A DNA stretch of 64,000 nt from Anisodus tanguticus. Lineage: Eukaryota; Streptophyta; Magnoliopsida; Solanales; Solanaceae. Where the stretch lies: assembly GCA_034509755.1 (NCBI GenBank), contig CM067541.1, positions 13,380,001 to 13,444,000 on the forward strand, in the 5' to 3' direction. Below, piece after piece: positions 1 through 10,800 of the stretch (positions within the stretch are counted from its first letter, which is position 1; every line of letters starts with the position of its first letter). Below the pieces are notes generated by a model. The model had not been told where the DNA came from and ran no database searches. It saw only the letters and a program-made list of their open reading frames with translations. Made by a program: the position numbers and the translations under genes.

Positions 1-741
1 TCAGATGTGCGGTTTGGACCGAGAATTCTTTCGGATGTACAGTTTGGTCCCTAAAGTTTCAAGATGTACGAGTTTGGTCCCCGAAGTTTTCGAAAGTTGG
101 AATTTCGACGTCAAAGCGTAAACGTCCAAGCTCTCAATTCACCATTTATTTTGGCTGAATTACTCCTCCTATAATGGCCAAAAACGGTTGGTCTTTCACC
201 ATTTATGTTGGTGACTTTACTACCTCCATAATGGCCATTATTTGGCTATTATGGAGGCGATTTTCAGCCCCTCCCTCACCTATATAAACACACCCTTACA
301 CCATTGTTGAGCACCACAAAGAACGAGAAAAATAAGAGTTCATAAAGCTCACGAAAATACACAACAAAAACAGTTTTCTTCCTACAACTTCCAAGCATCA
401 TTTCGTTACTCAATATTCTTCACGGTAGCCCTTGAGTTTCCTTTGCTCAAGGGTTCCATTCTTGTTTTATCTTGGGAGACAAATTGTCCGGGACGTATAA
501 AGGATACATACGGGGCAATATTGTCTTAAGGACAGAGTGCTACACTCGACTCAGCAAAAACTAATTTATATTTTTCCGTCTTCTATAAAACTGGAATTTC
601 CAATTTTACTTGTACAACTATTGTAATTTTCAGATTTCATGTTGAATTATTGAAATCTTTATTTATCCTTTCGAATACTTGTAATAGTTAAATACTTCCC
701 GTACTGCTTTATAAAGTACCATAGAGCAAAATCTCCCAACA
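1..741 (+). repeat. Partial 5' LTR of the first copia element
   Basis: This is the 3' half to two thirds of a ~1.3-kb LTR and matches the downstream LTR to its last base (cccaaca). It holds the TATATAAA box at 281-288. It differs from the 3' LTR at many C-A-G sites, which read CG here. Confidence 0.85.
281..288 (+). promoter_or_regulatory. Putative TATA box of the copia 5' LTR
   Basis: TATATAAA lies after a C-rich stretch (cccctccctcacc). The same box in the same setting occurs in the 3' LTR at 5675-5682. This is the expected place for the element's own promoter. Whether it is active cannot be seen. Confidence 0.5.
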
Positions 742-3700
742 ACTTAAGACAATATTTGTATTGTATTACTATTAGTGTTCGAAAGATGTCGGTCAAAAGT
801 TGTGTGACCAAATCTGGATATGGCAATGGTTTTTTGGTAGAAGAGAGTGATGATGATGAACATGTTCATGGTGTCACCGCTACCAAGACTGGTGGGAACA
901 AGCGCTCACGAGAGCCTGAGGATGTCAACTGGGACAAGAGGAGAAGAGTGAAGATGTTATTCTATCTTGTAGCAGAAGGCCTATATATCCGTCCCGGACA
1001 AAGGATCCGAATAATGGTGAGAAGGAAATGGACACTCAGTCTGATGAAGTGACTGAAGTGAGCCAGAATCCGAAATTGGAATAAGTATTTTTCTTACTTG
1101 TCAAGAATAAAGATTAAATGATAAGTATTTTCTTACTTGTCAAGAATAAAGATTAAATTATGTCTGATTAAAAATGGATTAAAGTAAGGAGGAATATGAA
1201 AATAATTTATATTCCTTATGCTTTAACAAATCAGAAGTTTAATCTCATCTTCTTTTCCGTTTAAAGATTGGATTTTGTAAACGACTTAAGAAGATCCGTT
1301 CTTTTAAGTGTAATTACTAAAGTGTGTAAAGTATGGTCGCACATACTATGGAGAAAGATCCACTAACTATGCGAAAACTTTTACCACTCTTAAGTAAGCG
1401 CCAAGAATTATCTGGGCACCAATCATAACGGAAGAAGACTAAAAGCTAAAGACGTTGAGCCTGTCATACTATTTGGCAGAAGATCCTTCATAGGATGATA
1501 TTGGACACTCAGTCATAAAAAGCCTCCGGGCGACTGGAGTGGGCCAAAATTTCCTTTGATATGATGATATTGGACACTCAGTCATATAAAGCCTCCGAGC
1601 GACTGGAGTGGGGCCAGAATTCATTTCATAAGAAAAGGAATGGACACCTAGTAAGGTGGGCCGTATTTCCGGTGTCTCAAATGATCGAAGGCCTAAAGAA
1701 AGGCGGATAAGAAATTGGACACTCGGCCCGCCAAAGCAACTAGAGTGGGCTGAGTATCGAGATCACATATGATCCGGTTGCGCCCTAACCACGGGCAAGA
1801 GGTTGTTCATGTGAAGCAACGCCACCTCTAAAGTAGAAGGGGTTGGAGAGATTGTCCTCAATAGGACTTCGGGGAATGAGATCACTCTAAGATGAGGTGA
1901 TACATATCCCTAACTTGGTTTAAGGGACGCCGTTGGTCAATTTGGTTTGAGACTAGTCCAACAGTCCGTGATAACTAAGAATGGTACAAGTATGTACGTA
2001 GCCAAATGAATGATATATTTGTAATCCGTGCATCTATGACATCATAGATTAAGACACGTTAAATAGCAAGTCATTCAAAAGCTAACGATGTTGAGATTGT
2101 TGCCCTCGTCGACATAAACCCTCAAAATGAATGTGAGGTAGACGAAGAGGCAAAATCACCTTTCCAAATTCCGTCAAGGGAATAGCGAAAGAAGCACCGC
2201 TCCTCTAGAACTTAGTCACACCTACTTGGTGATTTGAAGTTTATACAAAATAGAGGGGGGAGACAAGTACGTTGTGATCTTCATTGATGATGGTACAACG
2301 TATAATATCCTTTGTTTGTTGAAAAGCAAAGATGAAGTTGTTGAAGCGGATAAGCGCTACAAAGCAGAAGTTGGAAATCAACTAAGCCTATGGATTGCGA
2401 AATTCATAGCGATAGAGGGGGAGAATTTGAAGCATCGTTTATTAAACGACTGCTCACTACTCACCTCAGTCTAACGGTGTTAGCCAAGCGCAAAGCCGTA
2501 CTCCCAAATTATGTGGGGCAAGGCGATCCTTACCGCTAATGCGATTCTCGACGAACTCCGCATAAGGATAAGGATAACCCTCCGTGTGAGACATGGAAAG
2601 GATATCACATACAAATGTTGTGATGTGGGGTGGTTTCATACCTAAGATCGTAGATTGCATATCCACCGGATCCGCAAATAACGATAGTGTTGATCGCCTC
2701 TTGGCGTCCAAGAATCGAATTCATTGAAGATAACTTTCCTTGAAATAGGAAAAAGGAGTAATTGCTCAAGGTTAACAAGAACCCGCGAGGGCTCGATGTC
2801 CGAACTAGACGTTCCGTATCTACGAGACTCGAAAGTTCTTTGTCTGTCCAGGAACTTAATATTCAGATCTGCGAACTCGGGGATTCTAGATGTTGAACCG
2901 AGACAGAGCAAAGAAGGGGACAAAGACTTGTTCCGATCCTCCTTCTAGCTTGTATGGTTAATAATGAACCATGAACAATTAACAAATAATTGTTATCTCC
3001 AAAAACGCCGCTTTGGAAAGAAGCTAAAGGGAGAAATAGATTCTATATATAGAACCATACTTGTGTAATGGTTAATCTTCCTCAGGAAAAGAACCTTTGG
3101 GTTGTAAAAAGTGCTCCCCCGTGAGTAGCTTCACATCCGGGGCCATTGTAATCTTACATGGCATGGGTGTTGAATGACCTTCCCAACCTAGGAGAGTTGG
3201 AAGAAGAGGATCGAATTGGTTTGTTGAACTGTTGGGCTTCTTCCCGAACTTTCATTTTGGTCCCCGAAATGTTTACATTTTAGTCCCGAAAGTCTCGATA
3301 AAAAGAAACAATGAATCGACCACGAAACATTGGCTCGAAGTTAGAAAGCCAACAGTTGGGAAAACCAACGGTCTTAGAGTGAAAATCATATTGAAACAAA
3401 GTCTCGATATGAAAGATATGAGTATCACGAGATGACATCTTAGGAATTGGATTTCTAAGACATCTAACGGATGGTCGATAGTTGACGAGTCTCGTTGAAG
3501 CCACCAATAGATATGAATCATAGAACTGATTGGAATCATGGTGCACCCATAGACAAGGAGCGATATGCTCGGGTCACGTGTAGTTCAATGTATTGTACAC
3601 ACTACAACCGACCTGGTATCGTCCAACAAACAGATCGTTGAACTAAGGTTCACCGATGATCTTAATACATGATCAATAGAAGGCGTTAAGTCGGATATGA

Positions 3701-4821
3701 CGATATCGAATTATTCGCTTATCTACGGATTATAGTATTCTCGGATGTCCAATGCGGTTACGAGAGAACACGGTGATGCAAACTGGACATCGGATCCGAA
3801 GAACACCAAAGCCACAAGTAAATGTGTATGGTGGTTCTTGGAAAATCCTCTAAGCAAACTTGCATCGACCGATTCATGATGGTATCGGAGTTTATCGCTT
3901 TATACAAAGCATGAAAGAAGTTGAGTAACTTCACGACTCATTAGAGGACGTCCCTTATTGGGAGAAACCCGTGCCTTCGCAGCTTCTACTTCGTGGCTAG
4001 CGGTCGGCTTTAGGAAGGACACGGATGACGGCGTCGGACATATCGTCGGGATCCGTCGGAGACATAAGCATCAGTATGGCGAGTTGATCATCACGGTGTC
4101 ACTTCCTTGTTTACAAACTAGGGACTACCCGGAGATCAAGTGTTCTCGCTGTCTAGGGGAATGGGCTTAAAACCCAAAATGTACGGACCAATACGGTGGA
4201 AACCCAACCTTACGAACTGGAGATCCCGGTAATTTGGTTCAATGGGAAAACTAAGTTGTAAAGGTTCGGATTGATCGCTTCGGTGGAAGCATGAGCACTT
4301 CGGATAGTGATTTCGAAAAGAAACACCAAATCCAAAGCCGTTCCCGCGATAGACGTTAAGTGCTATCTGCGGTATGGGTAAAGGTTAAGTTTTCAAAACT
4401 CGTAATGGTCCTCAACAGTTGAGGTTAGGTCTTTGGGAAACTTTTAATGGTTCCTAACACTTGTGAAGTGGGGTATAGCGGGATACCTTGTACGAGACCA
4501 CCTATTTAAGTGCGAGGACGGGCCGCCTCAAATTGAACGCACTTAAGAATCCAAGACGTTGTCCATGGCCAAAACGGACAAAACATTACGAAGAAGAGAG
4601 TAAGGGAATTTGTTGTGTTGGTACCGTTGTCTTGGCTTACACTAAACACCGACGGTTCAAGACATCACGTTCACCGCTTAGTAAGTAAGTCCGATGGTAT
4701 TCAACTATGGAAGGTTCAAAGCCGAGGCTACCTCTCCTTATGCAACATCGGTCCGCCGAAATATTCTTTGGAAATGAAAAGACACCATGTGAGTGCGCCA
4801 AAATCTCTTTCAAGAGGGGAT
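742..4821 (+). mobile_element. Degenerate internal region of the first copia element
   Basis: About 4.1 kb lie between the LTRs. Only scraps of pol can be read: integrase core near 2274-2440 and an RNase H tail near 3870-4170. No reverse transcriptase YVDD box or gag zinc knuckle was found. A 98-residue open frame at 756-1052 has an acidic then basic composition but no family I recognise. Around 1500-1750 a short motif (ggacactcagtc...gcctcc...gactggagtggg) recurs several times. The usual primer-binding site TGGTATCAGAGC is not seen after the 5' LTR. Confidence 0.7.
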
Positions 4822-5204
4822 TGTTGGAAATTTGCCTTTGGCGGGAGTTGCGACAGACCAACTTTAACGGCTTAAACACTAGTGTAACGTATGTTGGAGA
4901 ATCCGGTTCTTCACACATGCATGATCTACTAAGTACGTAGATAACCGTAGGGCCAAGAATCGTCAAATTTCATTGAGAAATGAAAGAGATATTGGTTCAC
5001 GAAGTAAGGTGTTTGAAGCATGGAAAGTGTGGTATTGTGTGTAATTCTCCCACATCGGTAGAGGAAGAAAGAATTGTTGTGTATATAAGATTCGAAATTG
5101 GTTTGGGGTTTGGGACCCCAAGGGGTATCCCATGTGTTTAAAGGAGGAGGACCTAGATGTGCTTCGGTTCAAGTAAAGACCACACGCGCGCGCGCCGCCC
5201 GCCC

Positions 5205-5330
5205 GTCGGTTCCGGTTCCGGTTCGGGTTCCGGTTCCGGTTCGGTTCGGGTTCTCGGGTTCACGGGTTCACGGGTTCACGGGTCACGGGTCACGGGTCAC
5301 GGGTCACGGGTCACGGGTCACGGGCTGTGG
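5205..5330 (+). repeat. GC-rich short tandem repeats inside the copia LTR
   Basis: Runs of a six-base unit (ttccgg) are followed by a seven-base unit (tcacggg) repeated about six to eight times. The related LTR at 19238-20409 has only about two of the seven-base units (near 19627-19645), so the array has expanded in this copy. The array creates long but meaningless open frames. Confidence 0.8.
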
Positions 5331-5674
5331 GCCTTCTGATATTATCTTTTTGGGCCAGAAAACTTTGCCAGAAGTACAGTTTGATCCCAGAAGTTTCAGA
5401 TGTGCGATTTGGACCGAATTCTTTCAGATGTACAGTTTGGTCCCTAAAGTTTCAAGATGTACAGTTTGGTCCCGAAGTTTTCGAGAAAGTTGGAATTTCG
5501 ACAGTCAAAGCAGAAACGTCCAAGCTCTCAATTCAGCCATTTATTTTGGCTGAATTACTCCTCCTATAATGGCCAAAACAGTTGGTCTTTCACCATTTAT
5601 GTTGGTGACTTTACTACCTCCATAATGGCCATTATTTGGCTATTATGGAGGCAGTTTTCAGCCCCTCCCTCACC

Positions 5675-5682
5675 TATATAAA
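5675..5682 (+). promoter_or_regulatory. Putative TATA box of the copia 3' LTR, facing ACLB
   Basis: TATATAAA with C-rich upstream context, identical to the box in the 5' LTR. In the 3' LTR it points toward ACLB, whose start codon is about 2.2 kb downstream, so read-through transcription into the gene is possible. This is inference from position only. Confidence 0.45.
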
Positions 5683-7106
5683 CACACCCTTACACCATTG
5701 TTGAGCACCACAAAGAACAGAAAAATAAGAGTTCATAAAGCTCACGAAAATACACAACAAAAACAGTTTTCTTCCTACAACTTCCAAGCATCATTTCGTT
5801 ACTCAATATTCTTCACGGTAGCCCTTGAGTTTCCTTTGCTCAAGGGTTCCATTGCTGTTTTATCTTGGGAGACAAATTGTCCAGGACGTATAAAGGATAC
5901 ATACGGGGCAATATTGTCTTAAGGACAGAGTGCTACACTCGACTCAGAAAAAACTAATTTATATTTTTCCGTCTTCTATAAAACTGGAATTTCCAGTTTT
6001 ACTTGTACAACTATTGTAATTTTCAGATTTCATGTTGAATTATTGAAATCTTTATTTATCCTTTCGAATACTTGTAATAGTTAAATACTTCCCGTACCGC
6101 TTTATAAAGTACCATAGAGCAAAATCTCCCAACAGATACTTGGTACATTTTTTAATACTAGCATTTTGTTTCCTAAAAAGTTCACATTTTTTTGGATTTT
6201 TTCTGTTCAGTACGTGATCTGGGTTTTTGTCATTTTATTGTTTAATTTGGGTTTTTAATCGGAGTTGGGATCTGGGGTTCTGTTGTTTTATTGTTGAATT
6301 CTTGATTTTGGGTTCCTGTTAGAAGGTACATTTTTTGAATTACTAGTATTTTGTTTCCTAAAAGTTTATCTTTTTTTGAATCATTGTTGTTCTTTGTTGA
6401 GTATGGGATCTGGGTTTTTGTCATTTTACTGTCGAAATCTTGATTTTTGGTTCATTTTTGAATACTACTATGTTTGTTTCCTCTTTGGCTTGGGATCTGT
6501 ATTTTTGTGATTTTCCTGTTGGATTGGAGATATGGGTTTCTGTCTGTTAGTGTAAAAATGCTGACTTTTGTCGAATCTCTCTTTTGTTTAGTGTGTTTTT
6601 CGATGTTTCTGAGGTGACATGCTTTGATTTGTTATGTACTAATTAGATTTAAGAAAGATCTGCTTTAATGGCAATTTAAAGTTGTAGTCTTTTTGGGAGA
6701 CTGAAGGTGCATTTCTTTGATTTGGTTTACTTGTTAAAGATCTGATCCTTCTACTAGTTTTTAGTATATCATGTGATTTCGAATCATCATTTGCACTCAC
6801 CTTTCTCATTGCTTGTTAGCTTTTCCGAATTCAATCAGTATTATTCTTGAGCAGATTCAGTTTCACTTTCTTGTCAGTTATACTTGGTTCTGATTTTCAC
6901 TTATCACAAGCCCGTGTGTAGTTTAGTCTTTGGTTTAATTGAATCAAGGGCAATGTTGCCTGTTCTCGGCTTGTTTTCGTTTGTGAAGGGTCAATTTAGA
7001 GAAACCTCTAAGGGATTATCTTTTTTCTCCTTGTGTTTGTATGCGATTAGAAATGGTGGTTTTGGGTGGATAATCTAGGGGTTCCTTGACTAAAAAAGAT
7101 GCTCCG

Positions 7107-7320
7107 AACAGAGGTGGATCTAGGATTAAAATTTGATGGATTCAATATTAATGTTTCTCATCACTGTATTCTTTTCACTTTCCCAATTATAGGTTCAAAT
7201 GTTGTCGAAATTTTAGCGATTTTTCACATATATATATTTCACTTTCATATCCATATCCATATCCATATCCGCCTGCTAAGATATTTTTTTGGTGGTTGGC
7301 TAAAGTCCTAGCTGTTTCTC
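7107..7320 (+). repeat. Probable small MITE relic with (ATATCC)n repeat
   Basis: The piece starting agaggtggatctaggatt resembles the end of a common Solanaceae MITE ('ggcggagctagg' type; compare 48333-48563). It runs into a short array of atatcc units near 7246-7272. No clean second end was found. Confidence 0.3.
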
Positions 7321-7322
7321 TC

Positions 7323-7769
7323 TATGTTGCTCGGACTCTTCACTTTCGGTGCTGCACCCATGTCGACACGACATGGATGTGTGTGTGGGATCCGTACCCG
7401 ATCTGGTCAACCAATTTTGAGTACTTTGACCAAAATCGAGGGAGAAATTCCGGACAGATTCAATGATTTATGTAATCAAAACAAAAGCTATGGTGAAATT
7501 GAAGAAAAATGGAATAACTTGTAAATAGAAATTTCTATCTCTCCTTTTCCTTTTATCTCCTTCTGAGGTTCTCCTCTGGATCAATATTTTCTCCTCAAGT
7601 TTTCCACATAATATCTCATAATTTAGGTTTTATAACTCTATTTTTAGAATTTTGAATTATTTTTTGCCGAATCCCCGCACCCGTATCCTGGATCCGCACC
7701 CACGAATCTTAAAATTTAGATCATGATGGATCCGTACCCCTATCCGACACCCGCACCCGAGCAACATAG
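7323..7769. mobile_element. MULE-like MITE with 9-bp target duplication
   Basis: The ends are inverted repeats (tatgttgctcgg / ccgagcaacata). The flanks carry a perfect 9-bp duplication GTTTCTCTC at 7314-7322 and 7770-7778, the size made by Mutator-like transposases. The inside has no coding capacity; it is rich in 'gatccgtaccc' type motifs. A relative sits in intron 2 of kinase B (56594-57146). Confidence 0.75.
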
Positions 7770-7863
7770 GTTTCTCTCATGAAAAACTTATCTTGATGGA
7801 ATTAACCTTTGATCTTTGGGCTGATATTGTAACTTTTACACAGATCTTGATTAAATCAGCAGA

Positions 7864-10800
7864 ATGGCTACCGGACAACTTTTCTCCAAAACTACACAAG
7901 CTTTGTTCTACAACTATAAGCAGCTTCCTATCCAACGGATGCTCGACTTTGATTTCCTTTGTGGTATGCATTACATTTCTACTCCTAAATCATGATTCTG
8001 GCAAATAGATCTACATATAATATGTGTTATAAGGTTTTCATCCACATTTTAATTAATTGTTTTTGAATTTATAGGAAGAGAAACACCTTCTGTTGCTGGA
8101 ATTATCAATCCTGGTTCTGAAGGATTCCAGAAACTCTTCTTTGGTCAGGAGGAAATTGCAATTCCAGTTCACTCTACGTGCGTGAAATTCGTCCTTTGCT
8201 TGCTTGTTTCGTTTCTCTGTATTTGTTATCTTTAATTGGTTATATTTCCATGCCCCTCTGTGCTTAGTTTTTTCATTCTGATATTCTAAAGGGCCTGATA
8301 TGTTAATCATTTTAATGTGGTCTGCTTTCATTTTGGTTGTCGTATTTAATCTTTTGGTACAAATTAAATGTTTATAGGTTTAAGCTTGTTATCCAATTTC
8401 ACTCTAAATATGCAATGAGATCATGTGACTTTTCTAACTTTTAGTTCCTCTTATAGCGTTTGAAAGCTGTGCAGTGTAATCACACATGTCGATAGACTTG
8501 TTGCTTTAGTTTCTCAATTTGAACTACTTCAGATAAACAAATAGTCTTAATTTTAAGCTATTTACCAACCACCAAAGAAAACATACTAAAGCGTATACGA
8601 ATGAACTTTTCATTCTTTGGTTCTTTCCAGACCTTGCTTGTGGACTCTTATTAATTTTGATACTTATTTGCAATTTTTACCCATTCTACAGTGTTGAAGC
8701 TGCCTGTGCTGCTCATCCCACAGCCGACGTGTTCATAAACTTTGCCTCTTTCAGAAGGTTGATACTATTTTACATCCTCCCTTTTTTTCTTTTTTTGTTT
8801 AAACTACGAAAGACTTGCTCTTATATCTGATCTTTTTCTTAATTGCAGTGCTGCTGCTTCCTCCATGTCCGCTCTAAAACAGCCAACCATCAGAGTTGTG
8901 GCTATTATTGCTGAAGGTGTTCCTGAGTCAGATACCAAGCAGCTTATTGGTTTTGCAAAGGCAAATAATAAGGTATACTGATCCACATCATTACCGTCGT
9001 GTTCTTTAGCATTTACTCCCTTTGTCCCAATTTATGTGAAGTCTTTCCTTTTTAGTCAATCCGAAGATTGACACCTTTCTATATTTAGTAACAATTTAAC
9101 TTTAAACTTCCCATTTTACCCTTAATGAGATGATTTACAGCCACACAAATATCTATGACTTATTATAGACCACAAGTTTCAAAAGTCTTTCTTCATTCTT
9201 AAACTGCGTGCCCAATCAAACACCTTCACATAAATTGGGACGGAGGGAGTAGCATATTTCTTTTTCTTTTTTCGGGCACATTTTTGAGTGATGTTGGATA
9301 CTCAAGGGAGAATGAGAATCAATTTGCGAAGTGCTATTTTAATCATTACCAAATCTCACATATCATGGTTCTTTCTCCTGGAGTCAACACATATTCTTAA
9401 CAAACGTTTCATATTTAGAAGTTATCGAACTTTATAACTTATAAGAGGTGCACTTTTTCTTCAGGTGGTTATTGGTCCAGCTACTGTTGGAGGGATTCAA
9501 GCTGGAGCTTTTAAGATTGGTGATACTGCTGGAACAATTGATAACATTATTCAGTGCAAGCTTTACAGGCCTGGATCTGTGGGCTTCGTCTCCAAATCTG
9601 TGAGTAATTGTAGCAAGTCTTCCATCTTTTTTCATTAACTCATTTTCAGAAAATAGCAAGACAACTTTTTTTTCCCTTCGGGAGCACTAATGTTTCTCAT
9701 AATATATAGGGTGGAATGTCTAATGAATTATACAACACAATTGCCCGTGTGACTGATGGAGTTTATGAAGGTTGGGATTCTAAATCCCGACTTTATGTTT
9801 TTACAATATTTTTATATTTATTCATATTTAGAAAATTAAATATGAGTGAATTTTTTGGTCTGTGCAGGAATTGCAATTGGTGGGGATGTCTTTCCTGGCT
9901 CTACCCTTTCTGATCATGTTCTGCGCTTCAACAATATTCCACAGGTAATTGAAAGCTTAATGGGGCATGATCAATCATATGTTTTGTCATTTTGCACAGT
10001 TTGATCTTTTTTTTTCTTATACTTTGTTAAAATTTAGGTCAAAATGATTGTTGTACTTGGGGAACTCGGTGGACGAGATGAGTATTCCCTAGTTGAAGCC
10101 CTGAAGCAGGGGAAAATCAACAAGCCTGTTGTTGCCTGGGTCAGTGGAACTTGTGCTACACTCTTCAAGTCGGAAGTACAGTTTGGACATGCGGTGAGCT
10201 ATTTCCCTTATTCCCTTCATTTCTTGTAAAATGCAGATAAATGTCTCTTTAAGTACTGAGAGCTGATTTCATTCTAAAGAAAAAGAGTACTGAACACTGA
10301 TTTGGTGAAGCAGTTTTCTGCCTCAAATCTAACTTTGCTTGAGACTCTCTTAATAGGGTGCTAAGAGCGGTGGTGAAATGGAGTCCGCACAAGCTAAGAA
10401 TCAAGCACTCAGAGATGCTGGAGCCGTGGTTCCCACTTCATACGAAGCTTTCGAAGGAGCAATCAAAGAAGCGTTTGAAAAGCTGGTGAGTCTCTTGATA
10501 TTGAGCACACACTAATAATTCTTCTATTTGATATTAGTTTAATAGGTTTAGCTGGTTGTTTTGATAGGTCTCGGATGGCAAAACAACTCCTGTAAAGGAA
10601 ATAGCGCCTCCACAAATTCCTGAGGATCTCAACATAGCAATTAAGAGTGGGAAAGTTCGGGCCCCAACTCATATTATTTCCACCATAGCTGATGATAGAG
10701 GTATAGACTGAATTCGACTACATATTATCATTCGTTATTTCGCCTTTTCGGTGGCTAAATGAGAGCCGTAACCAATGCTGATTTGTCTTCCATTTCTTAT

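Larger units (their letters stand above)
1..6134 (+). mobile_element. Ty1/copia LTR retrotransposon, degenerate, 5' LTR cut by window edge
   Basis: The two ends are near-identical. The sequence from 1 to 741 repeats at about 5398-6134, and the 3' LTR begins TGTTGG and ends CCAACA, which is a proper inverted end. A purine tract (caagagggga) lies directly before the 3' LTR. Internal coding remains are poor but diagnostic of copia. An integrase stretch at 2274-2440 (FIDDGTTY, LLKSKDEVVEADKRYKAEV) is followed by an RNase H-like stretch around 3870-4170 (SEFIALYKA, LEDVPYWEKPVP if stops are ignored), the usual copia order. There is no intact gag or pol. The left end lies outside the window, so the target duplication cannot be tested; the right flank begins gatac. 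A second truncated copy of the family lies at 16918-20409. Confidence 0.85.
4822..6134 (+). repeat. 3' LTR of the first copia element (1313 bp)
   Basis: It runs from TGTTGGAAAT to CTCCCAACA. The preceding purine tract fixes the left edge and the 5' LTR match fixes the right edge. It carries a GC-rich short tandem repeat near 5205-5330 and a TATA box at 5675. The ACLB leader region starts directly after it. Confidence 0.85.
6135..7863 (+). other. ACLB upstream region, probable 5'-UTR intron
   Basis: This stretch is strongly T-rich and has no convincing coding frame. It ends in a good 3' splice site (acttttacacag at about 7831-7842), 21 bases before the ACLB ATG. That fits a leader intron ending just upstream of the start codon. 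Two imperfect direct copies of about 100 bp lie at 6140-6240 and 6324-6425 (tttgtttcctaaaa, then gatctgggtttttgtcattt). The copia LTR ends at 6134, so the original promoter and first leader exon have been displaced, replaced, or lie within this stretch. Confidence 0.5.

Noticed and set aside
756..1052. 98-codon frame after the 5' LTR as a possible gag
   Set aside because: It has no gag motif or zinc knuckle and was not recognised in the related copy; left as part of the element.
5098..5553. 151-codon open frame rich in Ser/Gly/Val/Arg
   Set aside because: It is produced by the GC-rich tandem repeat inside the copia LTR and is not kept in the other LTR copy.
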